64,000 nucleotides of DNA from Burkholderiaceae bacterium (GTDB lineage: Bacteria; Pseudomonadota; Gammaproteobacteria; Burkholderiales; Burkholderiaceae). The DNA lies in NCBI GenBank assembly GCA_947448695.1, contig CANFOL010000001.1, positions 1 to 64,000 of the forward strand, given 5' to 3'. The position numbers were made by a program, and so were the translations under genes. Below the pieces are notes generated by a model. That model made no database searches. It was not told the DNA's origin and worked only from the letters and a program-made list of their open reading frames with translations. Position 1 is the stretch's first letter; each line of letters begins with the position of its first letter. Positions 55,830 through 64,000 of this stretch are shown here, piece after piece.

Positions 55830-56547
55830 AATTATTCTTAAAGACATTAATGCCGCGTATGGAGCGGTACAGGTCTTGCATGGTATTTCCATGGAAGTTT
55901 CTAATGGTGAGACGGTTGCATTACTTGGTACAAATGGTAATGGTAAATCGACTTTGATTAAATGTGTGGCTGGACTAGTAAAGCCTACTGCGGGTCATGC
56001 TGAGGTGGTGATTGATGATGTCACGCATGACCTAAGAAAACTTGCTCCTGAAGAGATCGTTAATTTAGGTGTAGCAATGGTTCCAGAGGGAAGAAGATTA
56101 TTTCCACTACTGAGTGTGAAAGAAAATCTTTTACTAGGGGCCTCAAGAACACATGCCAGAGCTCATGTGAACGAAACGATGGAATATTGTTTTGAGGTAT
56201 TTCCGAAGTTACGTGAACGTGCAAGTCAACGAGCTGGAAGCATGAGCGGTGGTGAACAACAAATGGTGGCACTCGCACGCGCTTTAATGAGCATGCCGAA
56301 GATTTTGTTAATTGATGAGCCCTCCGTAGGTTTGGCGCCGATCATCGTAAAACAAATGATCGATAAAATTGGTGAATTAAAAGTACAAAAAGGTTTAACT
56401 GTACTGATGGCGGAACAAAACTTTACACAAGCGATGCGGATTGCAGATCGAGGCTATGTGATTGTGCATGGTGAAATTAAGATTGAAGGTAGTGCTGCAG
56501 AGCTTGCCAGCAATGATATTGTTCGTAAGTTATATATGGGTGTTTAA
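55819..56547 (+). CDS. livF: Branched-chain-type ABC ATPase (LivF-like)
   Basis: The 242-residue ATPase has Walker A GTNGNGKST, signature MSGGEQQMVALARALMSMP and Walker B ILLIDEPSVGLAP. It starts at a TTG (55819) with AAAGG seven bases upstream. It is the last transporter gene, 15 bp before a deacetylase-family gene. Confidence 0.9.
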   Translation: MANKIILKDINAAYGAVQVLHGISMEVSNGETVALLGTNGNGKSTLIKCVAGLVKPTAGHAEVVIDDVTHDLRKLAPEEIVNLGVAMVPEGRRLFPLLSVKENLLLGASRTHARAHVNETMEYCFEVFPKLRERASQRAGSMSGGEQQMVALARALMSMPKILLIDEPSVGLAPIIVKQMIDKIGELKVQKGLTVLMAEQNFTQAMRIADRGYVIVHGEIKIEGSAAELASNDIVRKLYMGV

Positions 56548-56562
56548 GACAAGGGTTATATA

Positions 56563-57459
56563 GTGAAATATTCTTTACCAAGTGAACGCGTTCCTTTTGT
56601 TCCTATTGTTGATCGTCCGCAATGGAATTTACCCAACGGCAATAATTTATTAGTTTGGATTATTGTGAATGTGGAGCATTGGACAATGGCCAATGCCATG
56701 CCAAGAATGGTTTTAAGTCCGCCGATGGGGCAGCCCTTATTGCCAGATGTACCGAACTGGTCTTGGCATGAATATGGAATGCGTGTAGGTTTTTGGCGTA
56801 TTTTTGACGCATTGGTACAAAGAAATATCGTACCAACATTAGCAACTAACGGTATTGTTTGTGAATCTTATCCAAGAGTAGTTGAATCAACCTTGAAACA
56901 CGGTTGGGAAATGATGGGTCATTCTTATGTTCAAGGTCCAATGCATAAATTACCTAATCAATTAGAAGCAATTGAAAAAACGATCTATACCATTAAAAAT
57001 TTCACTGGTCAGGACCCAATTGGCTGGGAAAGTCCTGGACTTACTGAAAATGATGAAACGATTGATCATTTATCGAAAGCCGGCATTCAGTACGTTGCTG
57101 ACTGGCCGTTAGATGATCAGCCAACCTGGATTGAGGCATCGCCTAAACCAGTCCTATCAGTTCCTTACACGGTTGAGACAAATGATATTCCGATGATGTT
57201 GTTGCAACAACATCGTGGCGATGAAATGCTTTTGCGAGGTAAGGAACAATTTGATCGTTTGTTGGCTGATAGTCACACGATACCTCGTGTGATGGCAATC
57301 AGTGTTCATCCCTACATTACTGGTGCTGCACATCGTATCGGTTACTTTGAACAGTTATTAGATTATGTGCAATCGAAGAAGGGTGTATCGATTCGCACGG
57401 GTGAACAAATTAATGATTTATATCGTGCCCAGTTCCCTGCGCCGGTTAGTAAGAAATAA
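56563..57459 (+). CDS. Polysaccharide-deacetylase-family (CE4/PuuE-like) hydrolase
   Basis: The 298-residue protein has a NodB/CE4-like barrel without a signal peptide, so it is cytoplasmic. Visible blocks are WIIVNVEHWTMANAMPRM, RIFDALVQRNIVPTLATNGI and HGWEMMGHSYVQGP, with metal-binding His candidates. The lack of a signal suggests the PuuE/allantoinase-type subgroup, which opens cyclic amides or ureides, rather than peptidoglycan deacetylation. Placed at the end of a liv-type transporter operon and beside ring-oxidising enzymes, a role on a ring-opened amide is possible, but this is inference. It starts with GTG. Confidence 0.8.
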   Translation: MKYSLPSERVPFVPIVDRPQWNLPNGNNLLVWIIVNVEHWTMANAMPRMVLSPPMGQPLLPDVPNWSWHEYGMRVGFWRIFDALVQRNIVPTLATNGIVCESYPRVVESTLKHGWEMMGHSYVQGPMHKLPNQLEAIEKTIYTIKNFTGQDPIGWESPGLTENDETIDHLSKAGIQYVADWPLDDQPTWIEASPKPVLSVPYTVETNDIPMMLLQQHRGDEMLLRGKEQFDRLLADSHTIPRVMAISVHPYITGAAHRIGYFEQLLDYVQSKKGVSIRTGEQINDLYRAQFPAPVSKK

Positions 57460-57495
57460 TAACAATAAATAACTACAACACTTAAAACTAACTGG

Positions 57496-57522
57496 AACCG
57501 CATCGTAGATGCGGTTTTTTTT
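57496..57522. terminator. Intrinsic terminator after the liv operon
   Basis: AACCGCATC and GATGCGGTT pair perfectly (9 bp) around GTA and run into a row of T residues. The T-tract touches the stop codon of the convergent monooxygenase gene. Confidence 0.9.
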
Positions 57523-58753
57523 ATAACTCCTCAGGAATGAGATCATCACTCATGATGATGTCTGAGATATCCACAGCGGTTTCTTCCATCACTCGATGAG
57601 CAATACCGATGTGATTATTTTTAAGTTCTTCTTGACCTTGTGCAGTCATAAATTTTCCGAGATATTGGGCACGAGCAATGACTCGTTGGCAAGGAATTAG
57701 ACGTTCTTTTTGATATTGTTCAAGAGCTTTTGGTGTTGCGCCATGAAGTTCAATATTGTTTACGATAGATAATGCATCTTCGGCTGCTTTCGAGACCCCC
57801 ATACCGACATGAGGTCTTGCAACAAAACTGGCATCACCCATGAGAGCTACGCGGTTAAATGCTACTTTTTCAGAATACACATCATAAATAGGTTGGAAAA
57901 ATACCATACCAGTTTTTTCAAGAACCTCTGCAAATTGAGGTGCTAGATTATTTTTAGCTGCTTGCCTTACTGCTGCGATATGTTTCCAATTCACTTGTAT
58001 CGGAGAAATACCTTGCGGGTGGAAAACACCATCAGCATCTGTTAACAGATCTTTGAGGACTGTATCCTCTGGAGCTTGTCGGTACCAAACAAAGTTATAT
58101 TTACGATGACCAATGCTTAAATCATTATTATTTCCAGCAACCGGGTAGCCTAACATTTGCTCCCCTTCTGGTAAGCCAAAACTAAAATATGGAAATAAAG
58201 TATCTTTCATGTACTTACTTAATGCGGCTTCTTCACAAACACCACGCCATGCAACGTAGCCTGTATAGACAGGCTTAATTTGTGGAGCCAAGATGGCACG
58301 AATCACTGAGCGAAGACCATCGGAGGCGATTAAGAGTTCACCATTGTAGGAAGTTCCATCATCACAGTGAACCATGACTTCTTGGCTATTTTCACCAAAC
58401 GAAACCACATTTTTTCCAGAGTGATAATTTTTTTCCGGGAAATTTTCTTTCAGTAAATGGTAAAGTCGACCCCAAGAGGTAAAGATTTGCGGCAGTTCTA
58501 GATCCGCTATCGTATTTCCTTGTTGATCCAAAGTCACACGGCGCTGCACGGGCACTCCAAGATCGTGATCAATTGTTATTCCGCACATTTCTAAAGCTTT
58601 AATCAGAATAGGGTGGGGTACAATACCCGCCCCACGACCATCAAGCGATCCGGGTACCTTTTCTAAAATATCAACTTCATGACCTTTGCTACGAAGTAAA
58701 TTCCCTACAAGCAGACCACCCAGTGATCCGCCAACAATAATAATTTTTGCCAT
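57521..58753 (-). CDS. Aromatic-ring FAD monooxygenase (2,6-dihydroxypyridine-hydroxylase-like)
   Basis: The 410-residue flavoprotein has the FAD motif IIVGGSLGGLLVGNLLRSKG (GxGxxG variant), GRGAGIVPHP near 37-46 and the second FAD motif VALMGDASFVARPHVGMGVS near 308-327. The RGAGIV and ARPH-G-G features resemble 2,6-dihydroxypyridine 3-hydroxylase and related ring hydroxylases that use NAD(P)H. It lies 16 bp after the VOC gene on the same strand and is divergent from the third molybdenum hydroxylase. A pathway of ring hydroxylation by the molybdenum enzyme, then by this monooxygenase, is plausible; the true substrate is unknown. Confidence 0.8.
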   Translation of the reverse strand: MAKIIIVGGSLGGLLVGNLLRSKGHEVDILEKVPGSLDGRGAGIVPHPILIKALEMCGITIDHDLGVPVQRRVTLDQQGNTIADLELPQIFTSWGRLYHLLKENFPEKNYHSGKNVVSFGENSQEVMVHCDDGTSYNGELLIASDGLRSVIRAILAPQIKPVYTGYVAWRGVCEEAALSKYMKDTLFPYFSFGLPEGEQMLGYPVAGNNNDLSIGHRKYNFVWYRQAPEDTVLKDLLTDADGVFHPQGISPIQVNWKHIAAVRQAAKNNLAPQFAEVLEKTGMVFFQPIYDVYSEKVAFNRVALMGDASFVARPHVGMGVSKAAEDALSIVNNIELHGATPKALEQYQKERLIPCQRVIARAQYLGKFMTAQGQEELKNNHIGIAHRVMEETAVDISDIIMSDDLIPEEL

Positions 58754-58769
58754 AGTTTGATTTGAAACT

Positions 58770-59249
58770 TTAAGCTTTTGCCGTTTGTTGAATTTTTAGA
58801 TCTAAGTCAGTTCTCTCATGTGCTGGGTAGTTTAGTTCTATCACAATACCATTGGGGTCGTCTAAAAATAGCTGATGGAGTCCGATCGTTGGCACTAGAC
58901 GTTCTCGACATGGAATTCCTAGACTCGATAAATGATCTAACATCTTTTCTAGACCGGTGGCAAAAAAAGCTACATGATCAATAGCACCAGTACCATACAG
59001 TGTTGGGAGCTCACGATCACCCAAGTATTGAATTAAACCTTCTTTATCATTAGGGTCTATACCTACAATATGAACTACGGCATTGAGATAACTGGAGTGG
59101 TCAGAATCTGATTTATAGAGCCAATAACCAGGAAATGGGAAGTTGGGACGGGGGCCTGGAACTAAGTCGAGAGTTTTCATAAAAAAATCCCGTGTCATAT
59201 CGGCATCAGGACTACGTATAGCGATATGATTAATGACTAATTCACCCAT
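58770..59249 (-). CDS. VOC-superfamily (glyoxalase/dioxygenase-fold) protein
   Basis: The 159-residue protein has two beta-alpha-beta-beta-beta units: VINHIAIRSPDADMTRDFFM at the start and GAIDHVAFFATGLEKMLDHL near 87, with LDDPNGIVIELNYP near the end supplying a metal-ligand glutamate; His near 8 and 91 are the other ligand candidates. It may be a ring-cleaving dioxygenase or isomerase of the pathway. It is first in a two-gene operon with the monooxygenase. Confidence 0.8.
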   Translation of the reverse strand: MGELVINHIAIRSPDADMTRDFFMKTLDLVPGPRPNFPFPGYWLYKSDSDHSSYLNAVVHIVGIDPNDKEGLIQYLGDRELPTLYGTGAIDHVAFFATGLEKMLDHLSSLGIPCRERLVPTIGLHQLFLDDPNGIVIELNYPAHERTDLDLKIQQTAKA

Positions 59250-59306
59250 GATTTGCTCCTCGAAATCAAATTATTTTTGTAAGATATTTTTCATCTGCAA
59301 TGTTGA

Positions 59307-59324
59307 AATAATAGCAGTATTATT
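59307..59324. promoter_or_regulatory. 18-bp palindrome in the divergent VOC/molybdenum-hydroxylase promoter
   Basis: AATAATAGCAGTATTATT has 7-bp arms around GCAG. It lies in the 130-bp spacer between the divergent VOC and FAD-subunit genes and could be a dimeric operator for a regulator encoded elsewhere. It is AT-rich, so chance is possible. Confidence 0.4.
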
Positions 59325-59379
59325 GAGTAAAATAAAAATCAGAATTTAAAAAAGCTTCATTACACATTAGGAGGCAGAC

Positions 59380-60255
59380 ATGAAAGCTGCAGCATTTAAT
59401 TACCAAAAGGTTCACTCTATTGACGAAGCCTTAACCCTTCTTGCCAATTATGGGGATAATGCAAAACTAGTTGCTGGTGGACAAAGCATACTTCCAGCTC
59501 TTAATATGCGATTATCGAATCCTGAAATCTTGATTGATTTGCAGGGAGTTTCTGAATTAAAAGGAATCACTGAGAGCGGGAATATGGTTCGCATAGGTGC
59601 GATGACAACCCATACAGAAATTCAGAACTCAGAAATTGTTCAAAAAAAATTACCACTCCTAAGTGATGCTGTTCCACATATAGCGCATCGAGCTATTCGT
59701 AACCTTGGTACTTGGGGTGGTTCTTGTGTATTGGGGGATCCTGCTGCTGAATGGCCTGCATGTGCGATGGCGCTAGATGCTGTAATGGTCATCGCGGGAC
59801 CACATGGTCAGCGTAAAGTAAATGCTAAAGATTTTTTCTTGGATTTATACACCACTGCATTGCAAGCTGATGAGATTTTAGTTGCCTCAGAATTTACCAT
59901 TCCACAGACTAACAGGGTTCACTATTTTGAAGAGCTTTCACGGCGGCATGGTGATTATGCAGTGGCTGGTTTAGTTTGTAGTGTAGAGTTCGAGCAACAA
60001 CGGGTTAAGCAAAGTCGATTGGTGTATTTTTCAGTTGCATCAACACCACTCATGGCAGAAAGTGTCCAAGGGCTTATGGAAAATAAAACCCTCAGTGAAA
60101 TCACTGATTCTGCATGGATTGCACAGGCTCAAGAAATCACTAGAACTGAAATCCAAACAGTCGCCGATTTAACTAATTCAGCGGAAATGAAAAAACATTT
60201 AGTTGGCGTTTTATTGGAGCGAGCAATACAAAATCTAGCAATTAAAAAAATATAG
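59380..60255 (+). CDS. Molybdenum hydroxylase FAD subunit (CoxM-like)
   Basis: The 291-residue subunit shows VAGGQSILPALNMRL near residue 31 and RNLGTWGGSCVLGDPAAEWP near 107, both FAD-binding landmarks of the family. It lies first in the M-S-L order of this third molybdenum hydroxylase. The second motif carries WGGS where the usual form is VGGS/IGGS. A TTAGGAGG ribosome site precedes ATG 59380. Confidence 0.88.
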   Translation: MKAAAFNYQKVHSIDEALTLLANYGDNAKLVAGGQSILPALNMRLSNPEILIDLQGVSELKGITESGNMVRIGAMTTHTEIQNSEIVQKKLPLLSDAVPHIAHRAIRNLGTWGGSCVLGDPAAEWPACAMALDAVMVIAGPHGQRKVNAKDFFLDLYTTALQADEILVASEFTIPQTNRVHYFEELSRRHGDYAVAGLVCSVEFEQQRVKQSRLVYFSVASTPLMAESVQGLMENKTLSEITDSAWIAQAQEITRTEIQTVADLTNSAEMKKHLVGVLLERAIQNLAIKKI

Positions 60256-60266
60256 AAGAGATCGAT

Positions 60267-60749
60267 ATGCAAACAACATCAATCACGATGATCTTAAATG
60301 GTCAAAAAATTCATGCAGAGGTAGAGCCTCGTCAACATTTAGTTGATTTTTTACGCGAAGATCAAGAATTAACTGGATCTCATTTAGGTTGTGAGCAGGG
60401 TGCGTGTGGAGCGTGTACCGTTAAGTTGGATGGCAAAATTGTCCGAGGTTGTTTAGTATTGGCTGTGCAAGCCGACGGATCTACTGTTGAGACCATAGAA
60501 GGTATGAGCGCCTCAGGAGCTTATCGAGATCTTCAACAAGCCTTTTTAAAAATGAATGCCTTGCAATGTGGCTTTTGTACCTCCGGAATGTTAATGGCAG
60601 CTGCTGAATTAATAGACACACAGCCAAAAGCTACCCGAACCGAGATTAGAGAATGGATTTCTGGTAACTATTGCCGTTGCACTGGATATCAAACCATTGT
60701 GGATGCCATTGCCTATGTTCTTGAAGAACGTCAAGCAGCAAAAAAATAA
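60267..60749 (+). CDS. Molybdenum hydroxylase 2Fe-2S subunit (CoxS-like)
   Basis: The 160-residue subunit has GCEQGACGACTVKLDG plus RGC, then QCGFCTSGM and GNYCRCTGY. It is 11 bp after the FAD gene and 9 bp before the large subunit gene. It links the molybdenum centre to FAD. Confidence 0.92.
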   Translation: MQTTSITMILNGQKIHAEVEPRQHLVDFLREDQELTGSHLGCEQGACGACTVKLDGKIVRGCLVLAVQADGSTVETIEGMSASGAYRDLQQAFLKMNALQCGFCTSGMLMAAAELIDTQPKATRTEIREWISGNYCRCTGYQTIVDAIAYVLEERQAAKK

Positions 60750-60758
60750 GGAGACATC

Positions 60759-63146
60759 ATGAATAAACCTAAAGAACTCCCAGCACTAGCCCCAGTTACT
60801 AATGAACAACGCTATATTGGTATGAGCGAGCCGCGTCATGGCGCAAAACGTTTAACAGAGGGCCTTGGAAAATATATTGACGATTTGCAATTGCCAAAAA
60901 TGGTTCATGTCGTATATTGGCGTTCTCCTGTCGCCCATATGAAAATTAAAAAAATTAATAAGGCGGCAGTTTTAGATATGCCGGGTGTTGTTGCAGTAAT
61001 TGATGGACAAGATCTAGCTAGTGTATGCAAACCTTGGGTTGCAACATTGAGTCATTTGGCTGGCATGAAATCTGCACCACAGCATGCATTAGCCATTGAT
61101 CGCGCATGTTGGCAGGGTGAACCTGTAGTTGCTGTAGTAGCGCAAACTAGGGCACAAGCGGAAGACGCACTCCCTTTTTTGGATGTTGAGTGGGATGAGC
61201 TACCAGCTTTATTAGATATGCATCAAGCTCTTGATCCTAAAGAAATGGTTTTACACCCAGATTTGGGAGACAACATCTGCTTTAAACGATCCCTAGATAC
61301 GGGAGATGTTGATGCACAATTTGCTAATGCTGCTGTAGTGGAGGACGCGACTTTTACATTTGGTCGTCATACGGGAGTTACTTTAGAGCCACGTTCACAA
61401 ATTGCCCATTACACTCCAGATGGTCGCTTGACGGTATATCACTGCCAACAAGCACCGCATATGATGCAAGATTTATATTGCCGCCAATTTGATTTAAGTG
61501 AATCAGATGTTAGAGTAGTTTGCTATGACGTAGGCGGATCCTTTGGGATTAAAGTGCACGCGTACCCAGATGACTTTGCTACGGTTGGGATCTCCATTCT
61601 GCTTAAACGTCCCGTTAAGTATGTGGCTGATCGCTTGGAGTCTTATTTAAGCGATATACATGCAAGAGAGCACGTTATTAAAGGCCGCATCGCCGTCTCA
61701 AAAGATGGCGATATTTTAGCTTTTGAGATTGATGATTTAACCGGTATTGGGCCTTACTCCATGTTCCCGAGAACAAGTGCGATTGAAGGTAATCAAGTAG
61801 TTAACCTCGTTGGTGGTCCTTACAAACATCAACAATATCGTGCGAATTTAAATGTCGTATTTCAGAATAAAACCCCGACCTGTCAATATCGTGGTGTAGG
61901 ACATCCAATTGCTTGTGCTGTCACAGAAGGCCTAGTTGATTTAGCCGCCAGAAAATTAGGTATGGATCCACTGGAGTTTCGTAAACGTAATGTAATTCCA
62001 GATGATGCTTATCCTTACACGGGTGTTTCTGGAATTAAACTAGAAGTACTTTCTCACGAGCAGTGCTTAGCGAAAATTGAAGAGTTAATGGATTATCCAA
62101 GTTTATTGGCTGAACAAAAAGCTTTGCGGGAGAAGGGTATTTATCGTGGGATTGGTTTTGCCACACTCATTGAACTCACTAATCCAAGTCCGGCCTTTTA
62201 TGGTGTTGGTGGGGCACGTATTGCCTCACAAGATGGGGCAACCATTCGCATGGATCCGACCGGTGTTATTACAGTATCAGTGAGCGTTGGGGAGCAGGGT
62301 CAAGGAGCAGAAGGGATATTTGCACAAATTGCAGCAGATGCAGTGGGAGTCCCTATTGAGAATGTTCGCTTAAAGACCGGGGATACGGAGACGATTCCTT
62401 ATGGTGGCGGAACTTGGGCCTCACGTGGCGCGGGAATTGGTGGTGAAGCGGTCCTATTAGCTGGGATGGCTTTGCGTGAAAACATCCTCAAGATTGCTGC
62501 CAATATATTAAAACTAGATGAAAGCCAATTAACCGTTAAAAATGGCAAAATTTTTGACCGTTTAAGCAATGAAGAAAAGATTCCACTCAGTGAAGTTGGT
62601 CGAGTGGGCTATTACAGAACTGATTTATTACCTGCAGGTTTTCATCCTGAATTAACGGTGACTAGACATTACTCACAAAAAGACTTTCCATTTATCTTTA
62701 CCAATGGAGTTCAGGCGTCTTATGTGGAAGTTGATGTCAACACGGGTTTTATTAAGCTTCTTAAACATTGGGCTGTTGAAGATTGCGGTCGTGTGATCAA
62801 TCCGATGTTGGTGGATGAGCAAATGCGCGGAGCGATTGTTCAGGGTATCGGCGGGGCTCTTTTTGAAGAGTGTTTGTATGATTCACAAGGGCAGATGATT
62901 AACGGTAATATGGCTGATTATTTGGTGCCAATGGCTTCAGAAATGCCTGATATCGAAGTGGCACACGTGCAAACGCCTACAAAATCATCCCTGCTAGGAG
63001 CAAAAGGAGCAGGAGAGGCAGGAACTGCTGGAGCGCCTGGTGCAGTTGTGAATGCGATTAACGATGCGATTGCACCATTTGGCGTTCACAATTTTGACCA
63101 GCCGATAACTCCTGAGAAAATTCTCCGAACTTTAAAGAAGATTTAA
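60759..63146 (+). CDS. Molybdenum hydroxylase large subunit (XDH family)
   Basis: The 795-residue subunit has GAKRLTEGLGKYIDDLQLPK, VGGSFGIKVHAYPDD, the active-site loop CQYRGVGHPIACAVTEG and LLGAKGAGEAGTAGAPGAVV with the catalytic glutamate. The loop QYRGVGH lacks the form I CO dehydrogenase AYXCSFR signature and is XDH-like. No signal peptide is seen. An AAGGAG ribosome site precedes the ATG. Its 3' end overlaps the convergent dehydrogenase gene by 15 bp. Confidence 0.88.
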   Translation: MNKPKELPALAPVTNEQRYIGMSEPRHGAKRLTEGLGKYIDDLQLPKMVHVVYWRSPVAHMKIKKINKAAVLDMPGVVAVIDGQDLASVCKPWVATLSHLAGMKSAPQHALAIDRACWQGEPVVAVVAQTRAQAEDALPFLDVEWDELPALLDMHQALDPKEMVLHPDLGDNICFKRSLDTGDVDAQFANAAVVEDATFTFGRHTGVTLEPRSQIAHYTPDGRLTVYHCQQAPHMMQDLYCRQFDLSESDVRVVCYDVGGSFGIKVHAYPDDFATVGISILLKRPVKYVADRLESYLSDIHAREHVIKGRIAVSKDGDILAFEIDDLTGIGPYSMFPRTSAIEGNQVVNLVGGPYKHQQYRANLNVVFQNKTPTCQYRGVGHPIACAVTEGLVDLAARKLGMDPLEFRKRNVIPDDAYPYTGVSGIKLEVLSHEQCLAKIEELMDYPSLLAEQKALREKGIYRGIGFATLIELTNPSPAFYGVGGARIASQDGATIRMDPTGVITVSVSVGEQGQGAEGIFAQIAADAVGVPIENVRLKTGDTETIPYGGGTWASRGAGIGGEAVLLAGMALRENILKIAANILKLDESQLTVKNGKIFDRLSNEEKIPLSEVGRVGYYRTDLLPAGFHPELTVTRHYSQKDFPFIFTNGVQASYVEVDVNTGFIKLLKHWAVEDCGRVINPMLVDEQMRGAIVQGIGGALFEECLYDSQGQMINGNMADYLVPMASEMPDIEVAHVQTPTKSSLLGAKGAGEAGTAGAPGAVVNAINDAIAPFGVHNFDQPITPEKILRTLKKI

Positions 63147-64000
63147 CTTTTCGAGTAAAGGACTGGATCGATACCGCTCACCCTTGTAGTTCAAATCTAG
63201 TTGATCGATGATTTGAACGACCTGGGTTGAGCGCCATTTTTCCAGCCACTCAAAAGGACCAGCTGGGTAATTCACCCCGAGCTTCATTGCTTGATTGGTA
63301 GCATCCATTGAGCAAACTCCTTGAGTAACTGCATCGCAAGCTTCATTAATGAGCATAGCTAGAGTTCTTGCAACGATAAGTGCAGGACTATCTTGGATGC
63401 GGATCGGAATAAATCCAAGGTGATATAGCCAAGAAGGGGCTTCTTGGAGCCATTCAGTAGAAGCATTTTGTGCGCTTGCCCAAGCAATGATGGTTTTTTC
63501 TTGTGGATGTAAACACACATCAAATACCGCAACATGAGAACCAAGCGATGATGCAGTTTGGCCATCTGTTTGCCTGAGGTGATAGCCATTCACATCAAGA
63601 CCTACCCAAGAACTCTGTTTTTCTTGAGAGAAAGATACGCCTAACTTTTGTAGTTGACTACCAAAGTACTCAGTTAAGTGATTGTCCCCGTGAATGATCA
63701 TAGCTTTTGATTTGTTGAGAGGACTTGGATGAAACTCAGGGAGCTTTGGTGTGACTGCACCTTCAGAGTAATCATAAAAGCCATGCCCCGATTTACGTCC
63801 TAATAAACCACCATCAACCAACTCTTTTTGCACAATCGAAGGAGTAAACCTGCGATCATAAAAAAAGGCTTCAAAGACACTTGAAGTTACTGCAAAGTTG
63901 GTATCATGACCAATGAGGTCCATGAGTTCAAACGGACCCATTCTGAAACCAACTGATTTGATACAGGAATCAATTACTTGAATTGAAGATACTTGTTCTT
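63132..64000 (-). CDS. 3-Hydroxyacyl-CoA dehydrogenase, C-terminal part (runs off the edge)
   Basis: The minus-strand frame is open to the window edge; the ATG at 63941 is internal, with SSIQVIDSCIKSVGFR before it. The visible 289 residues begin inside the first 3HCDH C-terminal domain (MGPFELMDLIGHDTNF; GRKSGHGFYDYSE). They continue with a second Rossmann-like segment and a last 3HCDH domain (NYPAGPFEWLEKWRSTQVVQ). The layout fits the roughly 500-residue PaaH-like enzymes that oxidise 3-hydroxyacyl-CoA with NAD in aromatic catabolism. The NAD-binding N-terminus is outside the window. Confidence 0.88.
   Translation of the reverse strand, partial: EQVSSIQVIDSCIKSVGFRMGPFELMDLIGHDTNFAVTSSVFEAFFYDRRFTPSIVQKELVDGGLLGRKSGHGFYDYSEGAVTPKLPEFHPSPLNKSKAMIIHGDNHLTEYFGSQLQKLGVSFSQEKQSSWVGLDVNGYHLRQTDGQTASSLGSHVAVFDVCLHPQEKTIIAWASAQNASTEWLQEAPSWLYHLGFIPIRIQDSPALIVARTLAMLINEACDAVTQGVCSMDATNQAMKLGVNYPAGPFEWLEKWRSTQVVQIIDQLDLNYKGERYRSSPLLEKLNLL

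Noticed and set aside
1..64000. CRISPR arrays, tRNA or rRNA genes, prophage
   Set aside because: No regularly spaced repeats, cloverleaf-like or rRNA-like sequences, integrases or phage structural genes were noticed on reading both strands.

Overview
The window looks like a chromosomal segment of a low-GC betaproteobacterium of the order Burkholderiales, most like a Polynucleobacter-type Burkholderiaceae. The reasons are the Burkholderiales-style block scpB-rluB-rimP-nusA-infB-rbfA-truB-typA, two Bug-family (tripartite tricarboxylate transporter receptor) binding proteins, GltIJKL and YejABEF transporters, and AT-rich DNA (about 40% GC by eye). The taxon is inferred from gene content; no rRNA or tRNA gene was seen.

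Positions 1-6300 form a small-gene, stress-type region. It holds the edge of a probable ISL3-like insertion sequence, an L,D-transpeptidase-like protein, a His/Ala-rich 81-residue protein, a short CsbD-like protein, two tandem Crp/Fnr regulators, a predicted beta-barrel protein, a DUF3309 micro-membrane protein, a glycine-zipper lipoprotein and a Rap1a/Tai-domain protein. At least three decayed coding fragments lie between them, so the region appears fluid.

Positions 6300-32600 are a catabolic and molybdenum region. A fumarylacetoacetase-family hydrolase is followed on the minus strand by gltIJKL, a cupin, a Tat-exported two-subunit IorAB-type molybdenum hydroxylase, and a second operon: three-subunit molybdenum hydroxylase, enoyl-CoA hydratase, CoxG and a Bug receptor. 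A divergent LysR gene sits at the head of that operon. On the plus strand follow UbiD and UbiX, another Bug receptor, a DUF4936-like protein, a D-2-hydroxyacid dehydrogenase, a 1-Cys peroxiredoxin, modA, modB, a modC fused to a MocA-like cytidylyltransferase, and xdhC. ChrA and FabI close the region on the minus strand.

Positions 32700-51700 are mostly housekeeping: yejABEF, an NlpC/P60 protein that lacks the catalytic cysteine, a patatin lipoprotein, scpB, rluB, the rimP-nusA-infB-rbfA-truB-typA block and a further pseudouridine synthase.

Positions 51900-64000 are a second catabolic island: livJHMGF with a polysaccharide-deacetylase-family gene, then, around a divergent promoter, an aromatic-ring FAD monooxygenase plus a VOC protein on the minus strand and a third molybdenum hydroxylase (FAD, 2Fe-2S and Mo subunits) on the plus strand. 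The 3' part of a 3-hydroxyacyl-CoA dehydrogenase gene lies at the right edge. Together the window encodes three molybdenum hydroxylases, molybdate uptake, and cofactor nucleotidylation and insertion functions. This suggests hydroxylation of heteroaromatic or aldehyde-type substrates, but the substrates cannot be read from sequence.
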